This document shows, in pieces, positions 8,630-18,153 of a DNA stretch of 64,000 bases (its first letter is position 1; each line of letters starts with the position of its first letter). The DNA is from Caldilineaceae bacterium (GTDB lineage: Bacteria; Chloroflexota; Anaerolineae; Caldilineales; Caldilineaceae). A program made the position numbers and the translations under genes. Where the stretch lies: positions 62,001 through 126,000 of the forward strand of contig WTGY01000177.1 of NCBI GenBank assembly GCA_011523365.1, given 5' to 3'. The notes below the pieces were generated by a model. The model was not told where the DNA came from. It was given only the letters and a program-made list of their open reading frames with translations, and did not search any database.

Positions 8630-9817
8630 CTACGCGGCACTGGATGAACCAAAGGGCCCATCGTCGTCTTCGGGGCCCTCCTCGCCCTCTCCGTCTCCCT
8701 CTTCAGTTGAAGGGGCGATAGCCTGGGGACGAGCCCACTGTTCACTGCTCCAGTCGGTTCGCTCGTCGCCGCTGTTCACATCAGGTTCTTGGCCAGCCTG
8801 CGTGGAGAATTCGGCGAAGTCGTAGTATTCGTCTTCGCCCTCCTCTTGCGGGATTGGCAGGGGCCGGCCAGGCGTATCGACCACATAATCGCTGCTGGCC
8901 ACAGGGGGCGGATCACTTTCTTCGTAAAGCAGTTCGCTCTCCTGGGGAACGCTTTCGGCCAGTTCGGAGACGGGCGGCGGTGCGCCGGCCAGCGGGCTGA
9001 CCGGTGTAGACACTGCCGACCTCGGCGAACGAGAACGCATTGGCGGGGGCAGAAGAGTTCGGTTCACTTCCCAAGCGCGAAAACGGACGATGGCCATACC
9101 CAGCAGAGCGAGACCTAGCAAGGCATAGAGGCCGAGGGCGACGACGAGCACCAGCAGACTAACCAACTCCATGAAGGGAAGACCGACGCCGATATTTTCG
9201 ATTTGCGCCGCAAGGGGGCCGGTGTCCAAGACCTGGAGACGTAGAAAGAAGCCCAGCGCGACGTATAGCCCCACCGCGATAACGGTCATCACCCAGTTGC
9301 TCAAAACGGCGAGGAAGTAGTCCCCCGCCGTCGTTGTGAACTGGACCGGCTGGTCGCTCATCGATACATTGTTCAGAATCTGGCTGCGAATACGGTTGCG
9401 CCCCCAGTAGTAGTAGAGCCCCAATGTCAGCGGCGTAAGGAGAACGAGGAGGAACCATTCCCAAAATATATCGATCGTCTTGCCCTCATATTCCAAGCGC
9501 AGACCGTTGGGAGTGAGCGTATGCGCATATTGCCAGCGAAGCATCCGGGTGGCAGAGAAACCGAGAATAACGTATAGCCCAAGAGTGATCAGCGTGTAGA
9601 ATCCGATGACAATGAATTGCACAAACACTTCTGCACCGGAGCCGTCAAACTCCAGCTGCTGGTCCTCAAAATAGGTGTTTTCGGTGACAAGCCGTTGCCA
9701 GCGAGCATAACCCCAGGGGACGTAGATGCCCAGAGTAATGCCAGCAAGGATCGCTATCAGAATCAGATTTCCGAATACATTCAGCCAGCGGCCGCGAAAC
9801 TCGAGGTTGATAGGCAT
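8630..9817 (-). CDS. DUF898 (YjgN-like) multi-pass membrane protein
   Basis: 395 residues from the ATG at 9815-9817. An upstream in-frame GTG would add 14 residues but lacks a convincing ribosome site. The DUF898 pattern is a set of repeated membrane modules: LNVFGNLILIAILAGITLGIYVPWGYARWQR, then TLGLYVILGFSATRMLRWQY, then LLTPLTLGLYYYWGRNR, each a hydrophobic helix ending in an aromatic/basic edge. About six to eight membrane spans occupy residues 15-265. The last ~130 residues are acidic, Pro/Ser-rich and low-complexity, ending in a Glu/Asp/Gly cluster, and are probably a disordered cytoplasmic tail. Function of the family is unknown. Confidence 0.85.
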   Translation of the reverse strand: MPINLEFRGRWLNVFGNLILIAILAGITLGIYVPWGYARWQRLVTENTYFEDQQLEFDGSGAEVFVQFIVIGFYTLITLGLYVILGFSATRMLRWQYAHTLTPNGLRLEYEGKTIDIFWEWFLLVLLTPLTLGLYYYWGRNRIRSQILNNVSMSDQPVQFTTTAGDYFLAVLSNWVMTVIAVGLYVALGFFLRLQVLDTGPLAAQIENIGVGLPFMELVSLLVLVVALGLYALLGLALLGMAIVRFRAWEVNRTLLPPPMRSRSPRSAVSTPVSPLAGAPPPVSELAESVPQESELLYEESDPPPVASSDYVVDTPGRPLPIPQEEGEDEYYDFAEFSTQAGQEPDVNSGDERTDWSSEQWARPQAIAPSTEEGDGEGEEGPEDDDGPFGSSSAA

Positions 9818-9956
9818 GGCGGAACCCTTCCGAGTAAAAGGAGGTAAGTTGAAAGCCACGGGGGATCGTTCAAAGCTGTCAGACCAGTATAGCCCACGGG
9901 CATTTGCTTGACAAAGTAGGTCGGAATAGTCGGGCAGTTGGTCCTGTTCGCGCGCA

Positions 9957-11162
9957 TCAGACTACGCCGTTTTCATGCAACGCCTGAACTTCCGCCTCCG
10001 TGAGAGCCAGCTTTTCGCGCAGCAACTCATTGGTGTGCTCGCCCAGTAGCGGTGGCGGCCGGAATATCTGCGCCGGCGTGCGGTCCAGCTTGGGCACGGG
10101 CCCAACCAGCCTGATCCTGTCTCCGTGACCGTCGGTTACCGTTTGCACCATCTGCCGGTGCTGGGCCTGGTGGGCCTCCAACGCGGTCGGAATGTCATTG
10201 ACCGGGCCGCAGGGTACGCCCGCGGCGCGCAGTCTTCGGATCCACTCATCGGTGGCGTGCTGGCGGAAATGGTCGGCTAAGGCGGGAATGAGCTGTTCGC
10301 GAAAGCGCACGCGGGCCGGATTTGTGGCAAAGCGTTTGTCGTCTGCCCAGGCGGTCTCACCAACGACCTCTGCAAGTGAAGCGAACTGCCCGTCGTTGCC
10401 CACCGCCAGCATGAGATGGCCGTCGGCGGTGGCGAAGGTCTGATAGGGCACGACGGTGCCATGGGCGTTGCCGTAGCGGCGAGGCGGTTCGCCGGAAAGT
10501 AGATAGCCGGCGGCGACGTTGGCCAGCCAGCCTAGCTGGGTATCATTGAGCGCGATATCGATTTGCTGGCCTTCGCCTGTCCGATCACGATGCTGCAGGG
10601 CAGTGAGAATCGCCACCGCCGCCTGCAGGCCGACGGTGACGTCGACGATCGCTACCCCCACTTTGAAGGGTTCGCCATCGGTACCCTCGCTGGTTGGACC
10701 GGTGATGCTCATGATACCGCCCTGGGCCTGGATGACGGCGTCATAGCCGGGAAGCTCCCGGTCGGGGCCTGTCTGGCCATAGCCGGTGATGGCGCAGTAG
10801 ATCAGGCCGGGATTGTCGTTGCGTAGGCTTTCATAGCTCAGCCCCAGCCGTTCCATTCCGCCGGCCTTGAAGTTCTCGACAACGACATCTGCCTGTGCGG
10901 CCAGTTGCCGGAAGATCTTCTGACCGGCGTCGGTCTTCAGATTCAAGGTGAGGCTGCGCTTGTTGCGATTGGCGCAGAGGAAGTATGCACTCTGTCCGCC
11001 GTCGGTGAATGGGGGACCCCAGTGGCGGGAGTCGTCCCCCCGGCCGGGCTGCTCGATCTTGATCACATCGGCGCCGAAATCACCCAGCGTCATTGTGGCA
11101 TATGGCCCGGCGAGGACGCGCGAAAGGTCGAGAACGGTGATATGGGACAGGGCGTGGCGCAT
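9957..11162 (-). CDS. CaiB/BaiF family (class III) CoA-transferase
   Basis: 401 residues, the normal size. Family members move CoA between carboxylic acids through a covalent aspartyl intermediate. Landmarks: ITVLDLSRVLAGPYATMTLGDFGADVIKIEQPGRGDDSRHWGPPF at the N-terminus, NRNKRSLTLNLKT, VENFKAGGMERLGL, AITGYGQTGP, PGYDAVIQAQGG, then GVAIVDVTVGLQAAVAILTAL. The catalytic Asp expected in the PGYD-type or nearby segment is present (GYDAVIQA). Substrate cannot be read from sequence. These enzymes are abundant in Chloroflexota. A stump of this gene's first ~21 codons has been copied to 12031-12092. Confidence 0.93.
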   Translation of the reverse strand: MRHALSHITVLDLSRVLAGPYATMTLGDFGADVIKIEQPGRGDDSRHWGPPFTDGGQSAYFLCANRNKRSLTLNLKTDAGQKIFRQLAAQADVVVENFKAGGMERLGLSYESLRNDNPGLIYCAITGYGQTGPDRELPGYDAVIQAQGGIMSITGPTSEGTDGEPFKVGVAIVDVTVGLQAAVAILTALQHRDRTGEGQQIDIALNDTQLGWLANVAAGYLLSGEPPRRYGNAHGTVVPYQTFATADGHLMLAVGNDGQFASLAEVVGETAWADDKRFATNPARVRFREQLIPALADHFRQHATDEWIRRLRAAGVPCGPVNDIPTALEAHQAQHRQMVQTVTDGHGDRIRLVGPVPKLDRTPAQIFRPPPLLGEHTNELLREKLALTEAEVQALHENGVV

Positions 11163-11910
11163 TGGAGAGACGCGGGGCGGTTGGCGTGAAGCAGTTAGCC
11201 GGAAGGCAAGAGACTAGAAGGCGAAGAGCTCAGAAACGGGAAGGGCGAAACCAGTCAGCGGGCCTGTACCGGCCAGCGTGTCGCCACGGCGCAGAGCGGT
11301 GCGCTGCGAAGCGGTACGGTAGACGTAGACGGTCTCCTCATCAGGGTCGACGATCCAGAGTGTATCAACGCCGATCGAGAAGTAGTCATCGATCTTCTGG
11401 CGCATCTCAGCCCAGCGGTCGTTGGGGGACAGAATCTCCACAATCAGGTCGGGGGCAACCTCGACAAACCCGGCCGGCGGGCCGTCTGGCAGTTTTGCAA
11501 ATGACCAGACGGCAAGATCGGCGCCGCGTATTCGATCCGGTTCGTGGCGGATATAGATTCCGATTTCTCCGACCAAGCACCAGCCAACTTTTGTGTCTTC
11601 AACAAAGGTACCCAAGCGGCGGTCGAGCCTCGATTCGAGGAAGCCGTGTATTCCACCGGTTGGGCTCATGCTTACGATCACTCCGTCAATGAGTTCACAG
11701 GGGCCGATGTCACCCATTGCCAGCAGGTCGGAACCGGTGACAGTTCCAGTCGTTGTTTGCATTGGTTGCGCAGTCATCGATCTGGTCCTTTTTTCCTTCC
11801 CGACACGTATATCCTGGCCTGTTCGACACATTTGCCGGAAGAAGAACCGTCTGTCTTCAAGATGCAGTATAGCATACCTGTGATAGATGGAGAGAAGCCT
11901 CGGCATACGG
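11098..11910. repeat. duplicated segment, copy 1
   Basis: This ~0.8-kb segment contains the 5' end of the CoA-transferase gene, the gap, the whole first Uma2 gene and its upstream flank. It aligns with 12031-12850 along its whole length, including non-coding parts such as GAACCGTCTGTC and the GCAGTATAGCA block upstream of each Uma2 gene. Confidence 0.85.
11214..11777 (-). CDS. Uma2 family (DUF820) putative PD-(D/E)XK endonuclease, copy 1
   Basis: 187 residues from the ATG at 11775-11777; an upstream extension of the frame has no ribosome site and lies in copied flank sequence. Uma2 proteins have a restriction-endonuclease-like fold; their cellular role is unproven. Visible blocks: [38 protein letters not shown], then [46 protein letters not shown]. 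The Asp in GADLAV and the Glu in LIVEILSP fit the PD-(D/E)XK acidic residues. It is nearly identical in the second half to its neighbour at 12147-12710 and is the product of the same duplication. Confidence 0.9.
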   Translation of the reverse strand: MTAQPMQTTTGTVTGSDLLAMGDIGPCELIDGVIVSMSPTGGIHGFLESRLDRRLGTFVEDTKVGWCLVGEIGIYIRHEPDRIRGADLAVWSFAKLPDGPPAGFVEVAPDLIVEILSPNDRWAEMRQKIDDYFSIGVDTLWIVDPDEETVYVYRTASQRTALRRGDTLAGTGPLTGFALPVSELFAF

Positions 11911-12030
11911 CTTGAAGGCCGTTCTTCCCGTCCCTGGTGGCGGGCGAGACGCCGTCGTCCAGACACCCTGTATCAGTAGGGATTCACAATCGTTCAGACC
12001 GTGGCGCGGAAGCCGCACAATGTCTCGACA

Positions 12031-12092
12031 GCGTATGGACCTGCGAGGACGCGCAAGAAATGGTGAACGGTGATTGGGGACAGGGCGTGGCG
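12031..12092 (-). pseudogene. stump of the CaiB/BaiF CoA-transferase 5' end
   Basis: These ~62 bases correspond to codons 1 to about 21 of the CoA-transferase gene (11100-11162) with roughly one change in six bases. The ATG has been lost, and the frame is disrupted. It was carried along with the Uma2 duplication and is not expected to be translated. Confidence 0.75.
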
Positions 12093-12146
12093 GGTTTGCG
12101 AGGTTCGGGGCGGCTGGTGTGAAGCAGTTGGCAGGCAAGCAAGAGA

Positions 12147-12710
12147 TCAGAGGGCGAAGAGCTCAGAAACGGGAAGGGTGAAACCGGTTAGCGGGCCTGT
12201 TCCGGCCAGCGTGTCGCCACTGCGAAGAGCGGTGCGCTGCGAAACGGAATGATAGACGAAGACGGTTTCCTCGACCGGGTCGACGATCCAGAGTCTATCA
12301 ACGCCTATTGAGAAGTAGTCATCGATCTTCTGGCGCATCTCAGCCCAGCGGTCGTTGGGGGACAGAATCTCCACAATCAGGTCGGGGGCAACCTCGACAA
12401 AACCGGCCGGCGGGCCGTCTGGCAGTTTTGCATATGACCAGACGGCAAGATCGGCGCCACGTATCCGATCCGGTTCGTGGCGGATATAGATACCGACCTC
12501 TCCGACCATGCAAAATCCGACTTCCCTTTCTTTGATAAACCCGCCAACTAAGAGGGCGAGCGTCAATTCTATGAAACCATGTAATCCACCGGCTGGGCTC
12601 ATCGTTACTATCACTCCGTCAATGAGTTCACAGGGGCCGATGTCACCCATTGCCAGCAGTTCGGCGCCGGTCACGAGTTTGGTTGCTGTATCAGTAGACT
12701 GGACTGTCAT
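12147..12710 (-). CDS. Uma2 family (DUF820) putative PD-(D/E)XK endonuclease, copy 2
   Basis: 187 residues from the ATG at 12708-12710, exactly the length of its duplicate. The region from [11 protein letters not shown]-like (here [10 protein letters not shown]) to the end is almost unchanged, including [23 protein letters not shown]. Residues 45-90 differ more: the FLESRLDRRLGTFVEDTK segment of copy 1 is [18 protein letters not shown] here. No disabling mutation is visible, so both copies appear functional. The middle segment may set specificity, which is inference. Confidence 0.9.
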   Translation of the reverse strand: MTVQSTDTATKLVTGAELLAMGDIGPCELIDGVIVTMSPAGGLHGFIELTLALLVGGFIKEREVGFCMVGEVGIYIRHEPDRIRGADLAVWSYAKLPDGPPAGFVEVAPDLIVEILSPNDRWAEMRQKIDDYFSIGVDRLWIVDPVEETVFVYHSVSQRTALRSGDTLAGTGPLTGFTLPVSELFAL

Positions 12711-13102
12711 CAGGCTGGTCCGTGTTTCCTTTCTGGCGCGAGTGTGGTGTAGCCTGCGCGCCATATCGTCGGGAAATAGAACCGTCTGTCAATGACATGC
12801 AGTATAGCACACTTGCTGTGTATGGCGGGAGGCTCCTGGGTACGGCCCGGGCGTCATCTTCACATCTGCGGGTAGCGCGGCCAAGCTCTCTTGACTCCGT
12901 GTGCCGGCACGAAAGGGTCGCTGTGCCAAACGCGTCGTTGGCGCCGATTGTGGTTCAGCGAGGAAAGAGCACTATAATGCAGACAGAGTCCGGTTTGCAT
13001 CCTCCGCGCCACCTCAGTTCAATCAGCTCTGACCTCTCCACAGTGACATTTGCGGGAACTGGGCTGGAAGAGCCATATTACTCCTTCCAACACCGAAAGG
13101 AA

Positions 13103-13588
13103 ATGCTTGTGACGCAGTATTCATCTCCCCCGGCGATGCAGATCGATTCGTCGAAGACCTACACGGCCACGATCCAGACCAACCGCGGGGATATCGTCAT
13201 TGACCTGTACGCCGACAAGGTGCCGAACACGGTTAACAACTTTGTGGCGCTGGCCCGTGACGGCTTTTACGACGGCGTGAGCTTTCATCGCGTAATCGCC
13301 GATTTTATGGTCCAGGCCGGCGATCCTACCGGCAGTGGGCGGGGTGGCCCCGGCTACCGGTTCAACGACGAGTTTCATCCGGAATTGGTGCATGACGGCC
13401 CCGGCGTGCTCAGCATGGCCAACGCCGGACCCAATACGAACGGCAGCCAGTTCTTTATCACTCATGTAGCCACGAACTGGCTCGACAACAAACATTCCGT
13501 CTTCGGCAAGGTGCGCAGCGGCCAGGATGTCGTCGATGCGATTCAGCAAGGAGATGTGATGGAGAAAGTCGAAATCGAGGAAAGTTAG
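13103..13588 (+). CDS. cyclophilin-type peptidyl-prolyl cis-trans isomerase
   Basis: 161 residues. Catalyses proline isomerisation during protein folding; no signal peptide is visible, so cytoplasmic. The domain spans residues 15-155: [60 protein letters not shown], then [24 protein letters not shown] and [11 protein letters not shown]. The catalytic Arg in SFHRVI and the Phe/Gln in DFMVQ are present. The frame is open upstream to 12722, but that part is copied flank sequence. A GAAAGGA site precedes the ATG at 13103 very closely and suits the GTG at 13109 better; either start gives the whole domain. Confidence 0.93.
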   Translation: MLVTQYSSPPAMQIDSSKTYTATIQTNRGDIVIDLYADKVPNTVNNFVALARDGFYDGVSFHRVIADFMVQAGDPTGSGRGGPGYRFNDEFHPELVHDGPGVLSMANAGPNTNGSQFFITHVATNWLDNKHSVFGKVRSGQDVVDAIQQGDVMEKVEIEES

Positions 13589-13645
13589 AGGCGGAAGGTG
13601 AGGAGTGAGGAACAATCTGGTCCCTCACTCCTGGCAACGGAATCG

Positions 13646-15658
13646 TCAGTTCAAAGTGTAGTTTTTGGCACGGGGGTCGCTCTCCACCGCCCATTGCATC
13701 GTGTACAGCTGGTGGTAGCGGCCCTGTCGCGCCAGCAGCTCTTCGTGGCAGCCTTCTTCCAACACCTGCCCCTGATCCAGCACAACAATCTTGTCTGAAT
13801 TGACAATTGTATTGAGCCTGTGGGCGATGACAAAGCTGGTACGCCCCTTGAGCAGCTGTTCCAAGCCGGCCTGAATCTGACGCTCGGTCGTCGTGTCAAT
13901 GGAACTGGTGGCCTCGTCCAGGATCAGGATGCGAGGGTCCGCCAGCAAGGCGCGTGCGAAGGAGACGATCTGGCGCTGTCCGACGCTGAGATTGACACCG
14001 TTTTCTCCCACCTGGGTGTCGTAGCCATTGGGCAGCTTGCGGATGAATTCATCGGCGCCAACGGCAACTGTGGCAACTTCCACATCGGCGTCGGTGGCGT
14101 CCAACCGGCCATAACGGATGTTCTCGCGGATCGTGCCGTCGAAGAGAAAGCTGTCCTGCAGGACAATGCCCAATTGCGCCCGCAGACTGGCCTGCGTTAC
14201 ATCGCGGACGTCGTGGCCATCGATCAGGACGGCCCCGCCGGTCACATCGAAGAAGCGGGCGATGAGACGGATGACCGTGCTCTTGCCGGCGCCGGTCTCG
14301 CCGACCAGGGCTACTCGTTCGCCCGGCTCGGCACTGATGGTTACGCCTTGCAAAACGGGCTCGTCTTCCTTGTAGTTGAAGTGGACGTTGTCCAAGTCCA
14401 CCCGGCCCGCAATTGGGGGCAGCGAAAAGGCCTGAGGCGCGTCTTTCAGATCCGGCTCAGTGTCGAGAAGGGCAAAAAGGCGCTCGCTCGCAGCCATCGC
14501 CGCCTGGAAGGTATAGTAGCGTCGCGACAGTTCACGTATTGGTTCGAAGAAGCGATCCACCCAGATCACGAATGCCGCCAGAACGCCGGCGGTCAGCTGG
14601 TCGCCCAGAATCAGCCAGCCGCCGAGACCGACCACTAACGCAGTTGCGAAGGAGCCGATAAAGTCGACCCCAGGGAAGAAGTAGGCCGCCAGTTGGGTGG
14701 TGCGTACATTGGCGTCGAAGTAGGAGCGGTTGAGATCTTCGAAGTGACGCGAGTTGGCCTGCTCGCGGGAGAAGCTCTTGGTCACGCGGATGCCGGTGAT
14801 TGACTCGTTGAGAAAGCCATTGATCAGTGACAGGCGTTGCCGCGCGGCGCGATATGCCTGGCGCACGTAGCGGCGGAAATAGTTGGTCAGCACGATCATC
14901 GCCGGCATGACTGCAAAGGTCACCAGCGCCAACTGCCAGTTCAAGAACAACATCGCCAGGATAATCCCAATCAAAATGAATGCCGATCGGGCCAGCCCGG
15001 TGATGGACCAGGTGACGAAGTCCTGGAGCACGCTTACATCGCTTATCAGCCGGCTCATCAGGCGGCCAACGCTGTAGTCATTGAAGAAGCCCATCGACAG
15101 CGTATGCAGATGTCTGAAGAGCTGACTGCGAATGTCGGTCACGATGCGGGTGCCGGCGTAGGCCATTACTGTGAGGCGGGCGCGGCTTGCAACCCACTCC
15201 AGCGCGATCGTTCCCAGGAAAAGAAAGGTCCAGAAACGCAGAGTGCCCACATTGCCGGCGCGGATGCCTTCGTCAATCGCCCGCTGGATGATCCAAGGCG
15301 TTCCCACGCTCATGACAGACGTTACGACGATCAGGATGAGTGAGATAACGAACTCCCGCTTGTATACGGCTACATAGACCATCAGCCGCTTAACCAACCG
15401 GCTGTCGTAGGTTTTTTCCTGCGCCTCCTCTTCGTCCGGCAGCAGGTCCTGAATCTTGCGCTCCCGGCGCAGCCTTTCCTGTTCAACGGCCGACAGACTG
15501 CTGTCCGTTGTGGACCGGATCCCCTCCTCGCGGCCGAATGCATCCCGCTGACGCGGGAATTTCTCAGTTGCCATACCAGTCTCTTTTTGCGGGGAGGAAA
15601 CCTGTCCGTTCCCGCGGTGTGAGTGAGCAACCCCATGGCTGCCATTCGAATTGCTCAT
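13646..15658 (-). CDS. ABC exporter half-transporter, consensus ATPase subunit
   Basis: 670 residues from the ATG at 15656-15658, one base after the stop of the upstream subunit, so translation is probably coupled. Order: a charged N-terminal extension (1-95), six membrane helices (about 100-390), and an ABC ATPase domain (about 420-660). ATPase motifs are all consensus: Walker A GETGAGKST, signature NLSVGQRQ, Walker B LILDEATSS with the catalytic Glu, and the H-loop IAHRL. It pairs with the product of 15660-17540, whose motifs are degenerate. Such heterodimers export drugs, lipids or peptides; the substrate is not predictable here. Confidence 0.95.
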   Translation of the reverse strand: MSNSNGSHGVAHSHRGNGQVSSPQKETGMATEKFPRQRDAFGREEGIRSTTDSSLSAVEQERLRRERKIQDLLPDEEEAQEKTYDSRLVKRLMVYVAVYKREFVISLILIVVTSVMSVGTPWIIQRAIDEGIRAGNVGTLRFWTFLFLGTIALEWVASRARLTVMAYAGTRIVTDIRSQLFRHLHTLSMGFFNDYSVGRLMSRLISDVSVLQDFVTWSITGLARSAFILIGIILAMLFLNWQLALVTFAVMPAMIVLTNYFRRYVRQAYRAARQRLSLINGFLNESITGIRVTKSFSREQANSRHFEDLNRSYFDANVRTTQLAAYFFPGVDFIGSFATALVVGLGGWLILGDQLTAGVLAAFVIWVDRFFEPIRELSRRYYTFQAAMAASERLFALLDTEPDLKDAPQAFSLPPIAGRVDLDNVHFNYKEDEPVLQGVTISAEPGERVALVGETGAGKSTVIRLIARFFDVTGGAVLIDGHDVRDVTQASLRAQLGIVLQDSFLFDGTIRENIRYGRLDATDADVEVATVAVGADEFIRKLPNGYDTQVGENGVNLSVGQRQIVSFARALLADPRILILDEATSSIDTTTERQIQAGLEQLLKGRTSFVIAHRLNTIVNSDKIVVLDQGQVLEEGCHEELLARQGRYHQLYTMQWAVESDPRAKNYTLN

Positions 15659-15659
15659 C

Positions 15660-17540
15660 TCAGTTTCTCCCTTCTTCGACGGCGCCGGCCAATACCAAGG
15701 GGCGAACTTGAGACCGGTCCGAGCCTGACTCTTCTGATTCAGCCTGGTCACGCAGCCGCGCTTCCAGCGCTGCGAACTCTTCCTGGTCGCGCAGTTGCAG
15801 ATCGTAGATGTTGCGGTAAAGTCCACCCGCGGCCAGCAGTTCGTCGTGGCGGCCCCTTTCCACGATGCGGCCGCCGTCCAAAACGAAGATCTGGTCTGCG
15901 TTCTTCAGGGTGAGCAGTCTCTGGGCGATGATAAAGGTCGTACGTCCTTCCATCAGGACGTTGAGCGCCTGCTGGATCAGATGCTCGGTCTCGGTGTCGA
16001 CGCTGCTGGTGGAGTCGTCAAGTATCAGGATACGAGGTTCATAGAGCAACGCACGCGCGATCGCCACCCGTTGCTTTTGTCCGCCGCTCAGGGTCACACC
16101 TCGCTCGCCGACCACGGTCTCGTAGCCGGCGGGGAACTCCATGATGAAATCGTGGGCCCGCGCCGCCTTGGCTGCGGCGACAATGGCTTCGGGTGTAGCC
16201 TCCGGCACACCATAGGCGATATTCTCTGCGATTGTCACGCCGAACAGGAAAGGGTCCTGAAGGACAGTTCCGATATGCTGGCGCAGACTGTCCAATGTCA
16301 GGCTGCGCACGTCATGTCCGTCGATGCGGATGACGCCGCTGGCCGGGTCATAGAAGCGGGGGATGAGATTGGTGATCGTGGATTTGCCGCTGCCGGTCGG
16401 CCCGATCAGAGCGACAGTCTGCCCCGCCTCCACCTCGAAGTCTATGCTATCGAGCGCCCGCGGTCCGCCCTCGTAGCCAAAGCTGACGCTCTCAAAGCTC
16501 ACGGCGCCGAGCACGTCTTGCAGCACAGTGGGGTTCTCTTGTTCCTCCACTTCAGCGGGCGTGTCGATAATCTCAAACACACGTGTCGCGCTGGCCCCGG
16601 ATGTGGCGGCCATATTTACCAGAAAGCCGAGCCGTTGCACGGGGCCGTTGAGCATCATGACATAGGCCAGCATCGCGAAGAGGGAACCGATCGTGATAGT
16701 GCCTTCGATGGCCTGGGGCCCTCCGACCAGAAGAAGCAGGAAGTTACTGCTCAGCAGGATGAAGGTGAACGTAGGCCAGTTATTGGCCCAGATCTTGATG
16801 ATGCCAAAACGCTTGGCGAACCAGTCTTCGTTAGCAGCGTTGAACTTTCGCAGTTCGTCGGTTTCGCGGGCAAATGCTTTCACTACCTGAATACCGGTCA
16901 TGCTCTCCTGCATCGTGGAGGAGAGCTGGCCCATCTGCTCCTGGACGCGCTTGAAGCGGGGCCGGATGACCATACCGAAGCGGAGGGTCAGCACCAGTAA
17001 CAGGGAAAGTGGAATCAGCGCGAACAGAGCGAGGCTGAAACTTTCCAGCACCATGGCGACGATGACGCCGCCAAGCAGAAGGAGTGACGCCGTCAGGTCC
17101 ATCAGTCCCTGGCCGGCAAAGCGCTCCGTCTCGGTGATATCGCTGGTTGCCCGGCTCATCAGATCGCCGGTTTGCGAGCGGTCGTGGAAGGCAAAGGGGA
17201 GCCGCTGCGCCGCGTTGTAGAAAAGATTGCGCAGATCATAGGCCACGCGATGAGTGAGCCATTCACCGTAATAGCGCTGACCGTAGGCAGCGACGCCGCG
17301 CACGACCGCGATGCCGAGGATCCATCCGGCCGCGGTGAAGAGGGCACCGGCGCGCTGGCCCTCGACGCCCTGGTCAATGGCGTCCTTCAGGATCTGGGGA
17401 ATGTACAGATTGAGCAGCGAAGCAAAGAGTACCGAGGAGTATGCAAAGGCTGCCTGCTTCCAGTAGGGTCGCAGAAAGCCGATGAGCCGCCGGTAGACGT
17501 CTGCGCGGGCCTTGGGTTGTTGGGGAGATTCCATCTTCAT
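15660..17540 (-). CDS. ABC exporter half-transporter, degenerate ATPase subunit
   Basis: 626 residues, first gene of a two-gene operon. Six membrane helices (about 25-315) precede an ABC ATPase domain (about 345-590). Walker A is GPTGSGKST and the signature is LSGGQKQ. Walker B reads LILDDSTSS, with Asp in place of the catalytic Glu, and the H-loop reads IAQRL, with Gln in place of His. This pattern is known from asymmetric exporters such as TM287/288, BmrCD and TmrAB, where one composite site does not hydrolyse ATP efficiently. The signature of this subunit stays consensus, so the partner's Walker site would be the active one. Confidence 0.95.
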   Translation of the reverse strand: MKMESPQQPKARADVYRRLIGFLRPYWKQAAFAYSSVLFASLLNLYIPQILKDAIDQGVEGQRAGALFTAAGWILGIAVVRGVAAYGQRYYGEWLTHRVAYDLRNLFYNAAQRLPFAFHDRSQTGDLMSRATSDITETERFAGQGLMDLTASLLLLGGVIVAMVLESFSLALFALIPLSLLLVLTLRFGMVIRPRFKRVQEQMGQLSSTMQESMTGIQVVKAFARETDELRKFNAANEDWFAKRFGIIKIWANNWPTFTFILLSSNFLLLLVGGPQAIEGTITIGSLFAMLAYVMMLNGPVQRLGFLVNMAATSGASATRVFEIIDTPAEVEEQENPTVLQDVLGAVSFESVSFGYEGGPRALDSIDFEVEAGQTVALIGPTGSGKSTITNLIPRFYDPASGVIRIDGHDVRSLTLDSLRQHIGTVLQDPFLFGVTIAENIAYGVPEATPEAIVAAAKAARAHDFIMEFPAGYETVVGERGVTLSGGQKQRVAIARALLYEPRILILDDSTSSVDTETEHLIQQALNVLMEGRTTFIIAQRLLTLKNADQIFVLDGGRIVERGRHDELLAAGGLYRNIYDLQLRDQEEFAALEARLRDQAESEESGSDRSQVRPLVLAGAVEEGRN

Positions 17541-18153
17541 TTCTCTGTTTTACCAGCCCTTTCAGGACAGACAATATCTAAACCGCTACAATTAACCAAT
17601 AGTATATCTTATCAGATAACGGCGTGGTTGTAAACCCATTTGGGTCCTGTTTCCAGTACAGAAAACCTGATTCGTTCTTTAAGCGTATGGGCTGCGTATG
17701 GTATTCGCACGGTGGGCGGGTCAGAACTGAATTGTGCCGTCTGCCAGAAGTCAGGACGAGGGATGCTGAGACGGCATGAATGTGGGGTATACTATGGAGT
17801 GTACTTAGGGAGTATAAGACAGTTTGTTCATTATATTTTTTTTCGGAACTGTGTTTTCTTTGATATAGAGATTGCCTTGAATGGCACGTGGCCTGACGGA
17901 AGCATGCGGATGCTGGTCGACCAACTAATCAATTTGGTGGTCACGAACGAAAGTCACCCCTTTTCCTCTTTGATGGAGGTAATTTGCGTGCGTATCGGGA
18001 GACAAGAAGAGGGATTCGATTCCGAACGGACGGAGTTCGAAAATGTTCACTGGCAGGGATTTCAAGCCGCATCAAACATTTATTGTTGACAGAGTCAAGC
18101 GAAGAAACCAATTGGTTCGAAACATAATTGACACATGTAAGAGGAGGACAGTG
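17541..18153. other. AT-rich intergenic region upstream of the toxin-antitoxin pair
   Basis: About 610 bases, visibly richer in A and T than the flanks. Frames open across part of it (for example 17640-18089) have no recognisable domain or ribosome site and are not called. It includes TATCT-TATC-AGATA at 17605-17618 near the ABC operon start and a perfect palindrome at 18106-18117. Confidence 0.45.
18106..18117. promoter_or_regulatory. palindrome AACCAATTGGTT, candidate antitoxin operator
   Basis: Perfect 12-bp palindrome 37 bases before the antitoxin ATG, with TTGACA at 18086-18091 and CATAAT at 18123-18128 nearby, although these two boxes are too far apart to pair. Type II antitoxin genes are usually autoregulated from such palindromes, so this is a plausible operator. 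Confidence 0.45.

Larger units (their letters stand above)
12031..12850. repeat. duplicated segment, copy 2
   Basis: Tandem copy of 11098-11910 in the same orientation. Similarity starts abruptly at GCGTATGGAC (12031), inside what is coding sequence in copy 1, and fades near 12850. Identity is highest in the Uma2 3' half and lower in flanks, consistent with divergence after duplication. Confidence 0.85.

Noticed and set aside
17640-18089. 149-codon plus-strand frame upstream of the toxin-antitoxin pair
   Set aside because: No ribosome site or domain; composition looks non-coding.
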